Of a stretch of 22,792 nt of DNA, positions 10,510-21,639 are shown in pieces. This stretch comes from Gamarada debralockiae. Its lineage: Eukaryota; Ascomycota; Leotiomycetes; Helotiales; Hyphodiscaceae. Where the stretch lies: the NCBI GenBank assembly GCA_002803225.1, contig NXFV01001623.1:1-22792 (forward strand), given 5' to 3'. Every line of letters starts with the position of its first letter. Position 1 is the stretch's first letter. A model generated the notes under the pieces. The model made no database searches. It was given only the letters and a program-made list of their open reading frames with translations, and was not told where the DNA came from. A program made the translations under genes and the position numbers.

Positions 10510-10785
10510 GCTAAGTCATTGAGCAAGGGGAGAGGAGTATGGTTGGAGAGGCTTTATATCAACGGGTTTGCAAATCACGCTGTATCCACTATCCCTGTCA
10601 ACGCGACGCAGTATAGGGGGGATCATCCAGATCCAAAATAGGCACATTGGAGTCGAGAGTTGTAGAGGGGGATACCAGCAAAGCACAAGGGATACGAATT
10701 TATTACTGCTTCTCTAGAATCTTGACATACACGCATGGCGGGTGGGGTCTTGGTCATAGTACAGGAGGTTGGATGTCTTCAGTGT
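10510..10785. other. Intergenic, 3' flank of the helicase gene
   Basis: This is the presumed 3' untranslated and terminator region of the helicase gene. No ORF, repeat or RNA gene is visible. Confidence 0.4.
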
Positions 10786-11184
10786 TCATTTCTGACGCCA
10801 TATCATTTCTCTGATCTCTGTGGGTAACCTGGAAAATAGGGTGAGGCCGAGAACATTTGAAGTCTCCTCGTCACTTCGGTTGCGGAGTTGAATCTTCATG
10901 GCCGTATTCGAATTGTTGAAAAGGAACGGACGATTGCCAATGGGTTGGAGGGTAAGGAATCGTCCGAATGGAATGCCGATGTCGGAAAGGGCTGGATAAT
11001 TAGAAGCCAGATGGCCCAATTGGTTTGAATGACGGGGGGAAATCGTGTTGAGTAGGGTTGATAGGTTGAAGTGGGAATAACCTCGCAGCGAAAGAAAGAA
11101 GAGAGGTTGGAGAAGTCGTAAAATTGCGTGCCATGTGGCTGAAGCTTCCCCTGGTTGTGGCGCTGACATCTGGTGTGCGATCAT
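10786..11184 (-). pseudogene. Truncated 2EXR-domain ORF, copy 3
   Basis: A 132-codon minus ORF starts at a true ATG (11182-11184). Its last 20 or so residues read LGLTLFSRLPTEIREMIWRQK, the beginning of the 2EXR domain (FxxLPxEIRxxIW), and then meet a stop at 10786-10788. The rest of the domain is not found downstream in any frame I read. The preceding 110 residues are hydrophobic and Ser/Asn-rich with no recognised feature, so the real start may be an internal ATG (for example MKIQLRNRSDEET). It is a 5' fragment of a broken gene. Together with the two copies on the other side of the helicase gene it makes three 2EXR remnants, all on the minus strand. Confidence 0.5.
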
Positions 11185-11338
11185 TCGAGCGCATCAAAAT
11201 CTAGTGGAGCAGCAAGAAAACGGACCGACCCCGCCATCCTTCAACAGTCCAAATCCTTCCTTCAGAAACTTATTTCAATGTAGCTACTTTTGAAATTGAC
11301 TCCCTCCAATCTGTCGCTCCCCCATTCCTTCATTGAAA

Positions 11339-12697
<1,359 letters not shown>

Positions 12698-12853
12698 CAT
12701 ATGTCCATAGCCAGACCTGTGTCTTAGCAGCATTAGAATTACCAATTACCGCCCAAATTGTCTCCTTCCCGTTCTCTCTAGACCCGTTGTCCTCTGTCCT
12801 TGCTCATAGCAAATATGTCCGTTTTTGATATGCAGAGTAACTCCCTCCTTCTC

Positions 12854-13394
12854 TTACTTAACATAATACCCCCACTGAATAGCCATCCACACCAAACTCC
12901 CCGTAGCCACGATCACCGGCCCCGCAAGCGGCATTCCCCATCTCGTCGTCTTATAGTAGACCCACTCACTCATAAAGTGCGCGAAAGCTACCGCATACGT
13001 CCAGAACGCCATCTGATAGATCTGCGGATTATCGATGTTATATGCCGCATATAGCCGTACCATACTCTGAAGTACAGTCCATGTCCCAAACGTCCGCGAG
13101 GATAGAGGGGTGGCTTGGGAGTTTGGTGCGAGCTTCGAGAGAGGATAGGCCGAGGATGTTTTGGGAGAATCATTGGGTGATGACTTAGGGCCAGAGTAGA
13201 CGCGAGATGTGTATTCCAGGGTTGTGTATGCTTGGATTGAGTTTCCTATTGAAAGGATTGAGATCTGTGGGATGTTTATTAGCTCAATTGGTGGCGGTGG
13301 GGAAAAGGGGCAGCCTTACAAAGAGCAGCCATTTGGGGAGAAGGCCTTCGTGTTGTGGGAGGTACGACAAGACGGTGGACATAATTTCAGACAT
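12854..13394 (-). CDS. ERG28: Ergosterol biosynthesis scaffold protein Erg28
   Basis: A small ER membrane protein that tethers the C-4 demethylation enzymes (Erg25, Erg26, Erg27, with Erg6) in sterol synthesis. Exons on the minus strand: 13394-13320 and 13264-12854, joined across a 55-nt intron (GTAAGG to CACAG), 161 codons. The joined sequence reads EGLLPKWLLF then ISILSIGNSIQAYTTLEYTS, next RTFGTWTVLQSMVRLYAAYN, and near the end FAHFMSEWVYYKTTRWG and a WMAIQWGYYVK terminus, matching the Erg28 family throughout. About four hydrophobic segments are visible (around 20-40, 80-100, 105-125 and 140-155). The start is ambiguous between ATG 13394 and ATG 13382, four codons apart; the second has an A at -3. 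It is divergently paired with the elongase reductase at 13618. Confidence 0.93.
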
Positions 13395-13617
13395 CTGGAA
13401 ATCAATTCGAACTTTTGAAGCTTCGGTGGTAGTGGTAGATCGAGTTTTACTGTTGGTGTTGTGCAATTAACTTTCTTGACATCGCGTCGCGTCCTTCCGA
13501 GGCTTGAAGCTCGGACTGCAGATCCCAAACTGGACCTCAACCAAATTTCAACAACCATCACGAGCTGACCTCTCCCTTCTTTCCTCGACGACAACAACAA
13601 CACACACAAGCATAAAC
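13395..13617. promoter_or_regulatory. Shared divergent promoter of ERG28 and the elongase reductase
   Basis: Only 223 bp separate the two start codons, so both 5' leaders and promoters must lie here. Visible elements are a CG-rich imperfect palindrome (CGCGTCGCG near 13481-13491) and CA-rich sequence just before the reductase ATG. No binding site for a named regulator can be assigned with confidence. Confidence 0.6.
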
Positions 13618-14680
13618 ATGGATGCCATAATGGAAAAAGTCCCTAATCTGGCCATTGTCTTCTTTGCGGCCATTGGATTTGTTTTCATTGGAAGCAAGGT
13701 CATCAGCTATATCCGGCTGCTTGTCAGCCTTTTCGTCTTGAGCGGAAAGAACGTAAGTCTCAACACCATCAAACAGCGTCTTAATGGGAGAAGCGCGTGA
13801 GATTGACATGAAATAGCTGAGATCATATGGACCCAAAGGTACCTGGGCAGTAATAACCGGCGCCTCCGACGGAATCGGAAAAGAATATGCCATCCAACTC
13901 GCCCAAAAAGGCTTCAACCTCGTCCTCATCTCGCGCACTGCCTCCAAACTCTCCACCTTAGCCTCCGAAATCGAGCATAAATACGCCGGCTCCTCCATCC
14001 AAACCAAAATCCTGCCCATGGACTTCTCCCAAAACAAAGACGAAGATTATGCCCGCTTGAAGGCGTTGGTGGATGGGCTTGATGTGGGGATTTTGGTCAA
14101 TAATGTGGGACAGAGCCATGCTATTCCCGTGCCGTTTATCCAGACGCCCAAGGAGGAGATGAGGGATATTATTACTATTAATTGTGTGGGTACCCTGAGG
14201 GTTACGCAGATTGTTGCGCCGGGCATGGTGCAGAGGAAGCGTGGACTCATCCTCACCATGGGATCGTTCGGCGGTTTACTCCCTACCCCTCTATTGGCAA
14301 CATATTCTGGCTCGAAAGCATTCTTGCAGCAATGGTCCACAGCTCTAGGAGGCGAGTTGAAGGGCACGGGTGTGGATGTTGAGCTAGTCCTCAGTTATTT
14401 GGTTACGACGGCTATGAGCAAGATCCGGAAGACGAGCATGTTCATTCCCAACCCGCGGAACTTCGTTAAGGCTGTTCTGGGCAAGGTTGGAAGAGCTGGT
14501 GGCGCGCAGCAGATGGCGTATACGAGTACGCCGTTCTGGGGACACGCGATTATGCAGTGGTGGTTGGAGAACACCGTCGGTTTGGGAGGAGAGTTTGTGG
14601 TGGGTCAGAATAGGGGTATGCATGAGGCTATTCGGAAGAGGGCTCTGAAGAAGGCGGAGAGGGATGCTAAGAAGGCCTGA
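13618..14680 (+). CDS. IFA38: Very-long-chain 3-oxoacyl-CoA reductase (ER elongase)
   Basis: This is the NADPH-dependent reductase of the second step of very-long-chain fatty acid elongation in the ER, feeding sphingolipids. Exons 13618-13752 and 13817-14680 (64-nt intron, GTAAGT to AATAG), 332 codons, close to the yeast enzyme. An N-terminal membrane segment (about 11-30) is followed by a basic or hydrophobic linker and a short-chain dehydrogenase fold: cofactor motif TGASDGIG (59-66), NNVG, catalytic Ser195 in TMGSFGG, and YSGSK with Tyr208 and Lys212. The C-terminus is lysine-rich ([13 protein letters not shown]), and its lysines at -2 and -3 are near but not exactly a KKXX retrieval signal. 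The start ATG follows ATAAAC. The gene shares its promoter region with ERG28. Confidence 0.94.
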
Positions 14681-15587
14681 GCGCAGGTCACTGATGGAAG
14701 AGGGGTATGGAGTGGTTACTGGAGTCTTTGAGGCAAGCAGGACGGTAGACTCTATGGGCAGGGGGAGTGTGGATGGATTGGTTTCAGCGGCCTGGGGGGT
14801 CATTGCACTGCAGTTCGATGGCTAACATTTGCAATCAAGTGCAGAAGCATTCAGTTAGTTCGTAGATATTCGCTAGAACGACTGCTCATATCAAAAACCG
14901 CGTCAAGGAAATCATAAACATTGATTTCCACATGTGACGAGCGACTTTACTTTCTACTGAACATAAAAGGATTCCTTTGAGCTCTTGGTCACTCAAAAAT
15001 GTAAATATGTGTCCTTCACAAAATTTATACAGATTTATATCGTTTATTTTCTCCCAATTTTTTGTTGGTTGGTTGCTCTCCTCAATACTGCCACAGCTTT
15101 CTCAACTCAACTCTTCAGTCCTACGTTACCTAGATGTGAGGTCTGAGGATCATTGGTCAAGTCCAAGGAACGAAGGGACAGTTCAGATGCCTGCGCAAAT
15201 ATGGGGTGAACAGTACAGTTATTCTCTCACTTGAACAAAACCTATCAATAGAAGAGAAATTTTCAACAAATATATTGTCAAGTTATTGTTATGAAAAGTG
15301 AATAGTAGTTTTCCTATGTGCTTCGACGTCACGTGCCAGATTTGGCGCGGCTGGGACCTGAAATCCCAAATAATTTCTACGCGTCTTCTCGCCAAATCTC
15401 AAGCTCACAGGTGTTGACCCATAGTCAAACTCGAACTCGACAAATTTGCCTGTCGCATTTCATCCTCCACCACCTACCCAGCTCATCTAGCTCTTCATGA
15501 AGCTCTTCTAGTCACAAAATCCTCTGCAGCGTCCGGGATCGCGAACCGCCAACGAGTGCAGCTCAATACCTCTAGGCGCATCTCAAA
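14681..15587. other. Intergenic stretch and nucleoporin promoter
   Basis: The left part is the 3' flank of the reductase gene. An AT-rich middle (14930-15300) has only a weak 85-codon ORF with no domain. Closer to the nucleoporin start are GACGTCACGTG (15325-15335, overlapping CRE-like and E-box cores), a GC-rich TTTGGCGCGG (15341-15350) and an ACGCGT MCB-type core (15379-15384). These are candidate promoter elements by pattern only. Confidence 0.4.
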
Positions 15588-18500
15588 ATGGCTTTCCCTG
15601 GGATACAGACGCCCCAGCGTCCTCTACCAGGCGCATACTTCAACACTCCTGCAGCTTCGAGATTCGATACTCGGGCCCCTCCTCCACCGATCTTCCGCAC
15701 CCAGTCGCAATCATTTTCTGGTGTTCCAGGTGGAGGCCCGACGAGAGGCTCGAATCCAGGCGGTCAACAGCAGCAACCTCCTCTCGACCAATCGCGACAA
15801 CAAACTCAAACTCGATCTTTGCAACCCATCCAGCGTGCTGCCCGAACTATAAATGACATTTTGATGAGGGAGGCAGCCTTCCCAGACCTCGATAGCTATG
15901 TCAGACGTAAGTGAGCTGCCCAGACTTCAAGGACTAATACTAAGGTGATCGCAGAGGGTATCTCCTCCGACTACGATCTCCCTAATCCCCAAAATGAGGC
16001 TGCTTGGGCGCCCTTCCAGCGAACGAAGATGTACGATATTCCAGACCGGGTCTTCGAGCAGTGGAATCGCGCAGAAGTCTCAACCTCGATGGGTCTCTTT
16101 GCTGAGCTCAACCATGCTTGGGTCTGTATTGACAACTCGCTATACTTGTGGGACTACACGAATCCGAACCCGGAGATTATTGGTTTCGAGGAGCAGAACA
16201 ATAGCATTACAGCTATCAAGCTTGTGAAGCCGCGCGAGGGTGTCTTCGTCAAGGCTATCACACATCTTCTCGTGGTCGCGACAACTGCGGAGATGATCCT
16301 GCTTGGTGTCGAGTGTTCGTTCAGCGCAAGCGGTGTCAGAACCGTGTCTTTGTATCAGACCAAAATGTCGCTTTCCATCCGGGGAATCAGCGTGCAGACC
16401 ATCGAAGGATCAGCTGCGACCGGTCGTATATTCTTTGCTGGGGAGGCAGACAATGAAATCTACGAGCTCACTTATCAACAAGAGGAGAAGTGGTACTCGA
16501 GTCGATGTGGAAAAATCAACCACACAAGCCCTGGATATACGTCACTTATGCCAACAACTTTATGGTCTGGAAAGTCAAAAGAGCATGTCATTTCCATGGT
16601 GGTGGATGATACCAGAAGACTGGTCTACACTCTCTCCTCTGAATCTTCTATCCGAACCTTCCATATGGACAGTCCGACAACCCTTCAGCAAGTCATTGAG
16701 AAGCGACGACAGGAATGTCTGAGAGACATCAGTCACATGATCTCTCAGTCTCCTCTCCTCTCCAATTCTATGAGAATTGTTTCCATCAGCCCAATCTCAG
16801 CCAAAGAAGGATCGAAGCTTCATCTCATGGCCACCACCTCTACTGGATGCCGACTCTTTCTCAGCGCGACAAAGGGGTATGGCTATCTCAGCTCGCAAGG
16901 CGCACCCCAAAGCATGCAAGTCCAACACATCAAATTTCCTCCCCGAGTCACACCATCACTACCATCTCCGCCTGGACAAACATACACGCAAGTTGAGCCA
17001 GCTACCGAAGTCTCCTCTACCGCTTTGGTGCTCTCAAGAATGGGCTTGCGCTTCCCACCTGGTTTCTTCCTCTGCTTTGTTGCCAAACAAGACCGCCCAG
17101 ACCGAGATGCACTCTTCCTATCAGGCCCTGACACTGGTCGCATTGCAATGCAAGCGCGAGATCTTACCGCTCAAGCGTCAAAATACTATGAGCAAGGCTG
17201 CTGGCTGGAGTTGAACAGTGTCATGGAGGATATCGGTTTGGTCACGAAACCTTTCGCTGCTACGGAACAACCCCTCGGATTCGGAAATGAACTCGCAGTT
17301 CAATTCGACGAACCACCTACTGAAGTTGCGATTCTTACCAACAACGGTATCCACATCATCCGAAGAAGACGACTTGTTGATATGTTTGCTGCTGCTCTTC
17401 GCAACCATGGCGGAGATGAAGGACTCGATATTGAGATCAAGAAATTCATTCGACAATATGGCCGGGGCGAAACTACTGCAACTGCTCTTGCTGTCGCATG
17501 TGGTCAAGGAAGCGATGTTGCCCCATCGGGAGAGGCACGAGTTGCTAGAATCAGCGACCCAGAAACTCTTGAACTGGCGCGAAAATGTTACGTCGAGTTC
17601 GGAGGTCGACCTTCCCTGGATCAAAACTCGATTTCAGAGGGACCAGCACACGTCATTGAGAATGTTCGTCCATCTTCGCGACATGAAGGACTTGCTTTGT
17701 ATATGGGCCGTCTCGTCCGTTCACTATGGAAAGCTTCTGTCATCACCCAGAAGATTGAAAAGACTGGAGCAGTATCAATCGAAACCACAATCAAACTTCC
17801 CAAACTCACCTCTGTTCAAGAAGATCTCACAAGACTTTCAAAGTTCTTGGAGAAGAACAAGTCATTCATCGAAGGTCTTGCAGGGCCAGACAGCCTTCAG
17901 CGAGCAGCCAGCCAACAAGAGGAAATCGCTCTCCAGGGTGAGCATCAAGCTCTCCACTCTCTCCAAATGTTGAACTTGAGCATTATAGAGGGCATCTCCT
18001 TCGTGCAGATGCTCTTCGACGAACGAGTTGATGAAATTTGGACGCAATTGGATGATGCCACCAAGCAACGACTTCGCGACCTCACCTACGAACTCCTCTT
18101 CTCTACGGATCAAGGCAAGGATCTTGCGAAAGTTCTGGTCAAAGCTATTGTCAACCGCAACATCGCCAATGGTTCAAATGTTGACACTGTAGCCGACGCT
18201 TTGCGACGACGATGCGGCAGCTTCTGCAGCGCCGACGACGTTATCATCTTTAAGGCCCAAGAGCAGCTCAAGAAGGCGTCGGAACTTGGCGCAAATACCG
18301 ACGGAGGACGAGCTCTTCTGAACGAAAGTCTACGCCTTTTCACTCAGGTAGCTGGTGCTCTCTCGTACGAGAACCTTCACAGTGCCGCAAATCAATTTAC
18401 TGAACTTCAGTTCTACGCTGGTGCCATTCAGCTGGCTCTTCTTGTTGCGAAGGAAAAGGACCGAGGCAACAAGGCTTTGGCCTGGGTCAAGGACGGCAAA

Positions 18501-19803
18501 CCTGCTGATGATAACCGCGTTGAGATATACAACTTCCGAAAAGATTGCTACAATCTCATACACAACATCCTACAAACGGTCGACGATGTCACTGGTCGCC
18601 AGCCAGAGGAGATTGATGGTCGCCCAACTCTCGCGGCAACAAAGCGCAACGAGGCTTATGCTGTGGTCAATGATTCGGACGATGAACTGTTCCACTTCGA
18701 TCTTTACGAGTGGTATCTCACGCAGGGGTGGACCGACAGATTACTCTCCGTGCAATCTCCATTTATTGTCCGGTTCTTAACTCAAATTGCGAGGATAGAC
18801 GTCGACAGAGCCGATCTTCTCTGGAAGTTCTACGCCTACAACGGGGAATTCTTCAACGCTGCTATTGTTCAGCTCGACTTGGCCAAGAGCACCTTCCAAA
18901 TCCCTCTTGCCCGACGTATCCAGTACCTCAGCACAGCCAAAGCTAACGCCTCAACTCAAAGTGGAGGAGTCGGACGACAGCAACGACAAGTATTGCTTTA
19001 CGAAATCTCTGAGCTTCTTGAGGTTGCCAATATCCAAGATGAAATCCTTCATAACTTCAGAGCCGACGTTCGAGTTGTTGATCCCGCTCGGAGGGCAGCT
19101 GAACTTCAAGTACTCGATGGCCAAATTCTTCCACTGGATACAGTAAGTGTTTTCGAATTCCATTTCATGACATATTTAACCAATCATCTAGCTATTCAAC
19201 GGGTATGCAGATCCAGGCAATTATTATGACATCTGCCTTTTGATCTTCGACGCTGCCAACCACCGCACCCCGACTGATATAAACGCAACTTGGCAATATT
19301 ACCTCACAGCCACTCACCAAAAGATCGTCGATGATCCTAATGCCACCGAGCAACCCTGGGAAGCCGTTGTCAATGTTATCCGCCAAATGGGCCCCCGTCT
19401 CAACTACTCCGAACTCACCTTCTCTCCTTCGATGCTCATCCCCATGATTGAGAGCTACGCTTTCAACAACCCAGGTGGCGCACCCCCCACCTGGGTCCCA
19501 GATCTCTTCCTCCACGTCAAATTCTCGCACGAGAGTATCGTCGCCACCCTCCAGAACATGTACTACAATGAAACTGCGCCATTTGTCGGCCGGAACAAGC
19601 GAGTGTTGGCTGAACATATCCTGTACGTTTGCCAGCAATGGTATAACGATTGCATTCGGAACAACAAGGCCATCTTCGGCAGCGATGATAATGCGAGAGA
19701 GATCGAGGACTTGCTGCACGTTCTGGTTGACGCGCAGGCTTTTGCACCTCAAGAGCAGGATCAGGCGAATAATTTGAGGATCCAGATTTCGAATTACCTC
19801 TGA
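15588..19803 (+). CDS. NUP170: Inner-ring nucleoporin of the Nup155/Nup170 family
   Basis: A large scaffold nucleoporin of the inner ring of the nuclear pore complex. Exons 15588-15906, 15955-19142 and 19192-19803 (introns 48 and 49 nt), 1372 codons, normal for the family. The ATG lies in CAAAATGG. The first about 80 residues are Pro/Gln/Gly-rich and probably disordered. LMREAAFPDLDSYVR, then APFQRTKMYDIPDRVFEQW and NHAWVCIDNSLYLWDY mark the start of the Nucleoporin_N beta-propeller (about 120-590). An alpha-helical solenoid (Nucleoporin_C type, about 640-1372) follows, with LFNGYADPGNYYDICLLIFD across the last splice junction. No FG-repeat array is present, as expected for a scaffold protein. 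The fungal name could equally be Nup155; S. cerevisiae has two paralogues (Nup157 and Nup170). Confidence 0.93.
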
Positions 19804-20775
19804 TCCAGTCCATTATAGGCAGTGGCGAGTGATTCAGCAGGATTTGTATTGGAAAGGAAATACATTCAGGGCATTCAGCTTGGCGTTGGTTGGAAGATTG
19901 GACGGAAAGCTATACATGCATGCCAGGCTCGTTTCATATAGGCTGGAACCCAGGTTGTCCTCAGACTTCTGGACGTATATCACGATACTTCTTTTTTTTT
20001 CTTCTTTTTGTGAGCGAGCAAACGTTCCGGCCCGAGACGAGACGGAGATAAATGAAAGCTCGAGCGCTATATGTACTTTAGAATAGATGATGAGGAAGTT
20101 ATACCAAAATTTGAAGATAGATGTACTTGAAGCCGGTCGTTTCAATGTGATCCTGACTGTGATCTGTTGATGGGCGAGGTTCTCTAAGTAGCGACTCGTT
20201 GAGACCTCCAGATGTTTTGATGCCCTTCTGGTCCTGGGTGCTGGATGGCTTAACATTATTTGCTCCTGAAGTTTCTGCCTAGATAGTGCTTCTGATCTGC
20301 TCCTGTAATTTGTTGAAGTTTCTCAACTTCTGAGGCCGCGTGCTGCTTTGCTACAATGTGAAGCCTGTTGAAGTGGCCAGAATTTCTTGCCGCCTCACCT
20401 GCTTTATTGACCCTAATATCTCTTTCATCCTTATGGGTAATCAGAATGCTTCCAACGCAGCGTCATGCCACCAGCTGTGAATACTCTCAGCTTTTGCTAG
20501 CCACACAAGCTCGCTGAGGGCTTAAGAGCCTGTTCTGCATCTTGTCTCGGCGTCAGCACCACAATACCCCTTTCTCACTTCGTATGCTTTTGTGCACTAC
20601 GAACATTCCTCGGATATTGATAACTGCTCATCTTGTGACATTGGAAAATGTCAAGTGCTGATACCTTAATGGATTTTCCTTGTAAACTTCGTTAGGTACT
20701 AACTGCCTTTTTGAGTTTAATACTCCCGCTTTAGGGATAGCGCCTTACTAAGCCAGGTGCTGCTTTGGACGATAT
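19804..20775. other. Gene-poor stretch after the nucleoporin gene
   Basis: No ORF with a recognisable domain is visible on either strand. The small plus frame at 19829-20086 and the minus frame at 19834-20256 overlap each other in the 3' flank. A polyT/CT tract lies near 19988-20008. From about 20680 the sequence turns AT-rich. Confidence 0.4.
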
Positions 20776-21069
20776 ATGAGAACCCTCTTCCGTCCCTTAT
20801 TAAGCTTCTTAACTTATTTAATACTTTCAATTTTGCTCTTACGTGGCTCTTTCCTTTCCCCCCTCTCAACCGCCCTCTCAAATGAACCCCTTTTCACACA
20901 AAGCAGGAGCTACAGCGACGAATCCCACTACCCGGGTCGTCCAATATTCGGTGTTCCGCATCCACTGAAATCCCCTGATGCAGTCGCTCACTCGGGTTCG
21001 GGACGACGAAGTCTGGGTTTCGATGGAACTAGGAGCAGCCAGGGCCCAGTCCGCCGCCTGCGTATATGA
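20776..21069 (+). CDS. Small ORF with hydrophobic N-terminus, uncertain
   Basis: The 97-codon ORF starts at a true ATG and begins with a hydrophobic stretch (about residues 4-25, LLSFLTYLILSILLL) that would be a signal anchor, followed by a Ser/Arg-rich tail. Its stop overlaps the ATG of the next ORF (ATGA at 21066-21069). A CDS overlap of this kind is unusual in a fungus, so the two may be pieces of one spliced gene, or this ORF may be chance. I do not recognise a family. Confidence 0.2.
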   Translation: MRTLFRPLLSFLTYLILSILLLRGSFLSPLSTALSNEPLFTQSRSYSDESHYPGRPIFGVPHPLKSPDAVAHSGSGRRSLGFDGTRSSQGPVRRLRI

Positions 21070-21608
21070 GCCAGCCCCACTCGCCCGTCTCGCCTACCAC
21101 CCCTACTGCTGGCGCTGGGAATCGCAGATCGTCGTATAAATACTCGTACCCGATCCGCGAAGACGGCCGGATTGCGGCCCCTGCTGCAGCTGTTGGTGCT
21201 AATAGAGGAGGCGAGAGAAGAGCTAGCGCTTATTATGAGCAGCGAAGGCCGATAATCCAGCAATTGCATTCTGAGGGGCAAATGGCCGCTTATGAGCCAA
21301 GGAGACGAAGCACGCCCGCTCCGAGCTATCCGCTTTATGAGAATCCGTATGAGAATGGGAATAGGGAGAGGGTGGATCAAGTGCCGGAATTATCGGAGAG
21401 TCCGACGAATCTAGTTCAGCAGCGGCAGAGGACGAGGCGGAAACCAGTGAGGACGCCGAATTTGAGGGTCAGGAGGGTGAGTGATGGTGCGATTGACGGG
21501 GTTGTGGGTTGGGGGAATGCTTGGGATGCGGGCTCCACGTCGGAGCAAAAACAGGCCGATTTTGGCACGTGCGCAGACCCCCAAAATCCTGTGTTTACTA
21601 GTAAATAA
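21066..21608 (+). CDS. Low-complexity basic protein, 3' end inside transposon sequence
   Basis: The 180-codon ORF is rich in Pro, Ser, Arg and Tyr (MSQPHSPVSPTTPTAG, PIREDGR, EPRRRSTPAPSYP) and probably disordered. The frame stays open upstream to about 21030 (EQPGPSPPPAY), just after an AACTAG acceptor-like site, so the real start may lie in an upstream exon. From about 21540 the codons belong to the flank or terminal region of the Tc1/mariner-type element, and the TAA at 21606-21608 is supplied by it. The native C-terminus therefore seems lost or replaced. Function unknown. Confidence 0.4.
   Translation: MSQPHSPVSPTTPTAGAGNRRSSYKYSYPIREDGRIAAPAAAVGANRGGERRASAYYEQRRPIIQQLHSEGQMAAYEPRRRSTPAPSYPLYENPYENGNRERVDQVPELSESPTNLVQQRQRTRRKPVRTPNLRVRRVSDGAIDGVVGWGNAWDAGSTSEQKQADFGTCADPQNPVFTSK
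21558..21605. repeat. Hairpin and palindrome at the left end of the decayed transposon
   Basis: GATTTTGG (21558-21565) pairs with CCAAAATC (21581-21588) across a 15-nt loop containing CACGTG. Next comes the 12-bp perfect palindrome TTTACTAGTAAA (21594-21605). Both may be part of a terminal or subterminal transposase-binding region. Confidence 0.5.
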
Positions 21609-21639
21609 AGTATCCTTTTTCCTTATTATCTTCACAATA

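Noticed and set aside
13504..13617. N-terminal extension of the elongase reductase
   Set aside because: The frame is open upstream, but the ATG at 13618 gives the family's expected membrane-segment start and normal length.
14977..15234. 85-codon plus ORF
   Set aside because: It is AT-rich with hydrophobic, low-information composition and no recognisable domain, and lies in an intergenic region.
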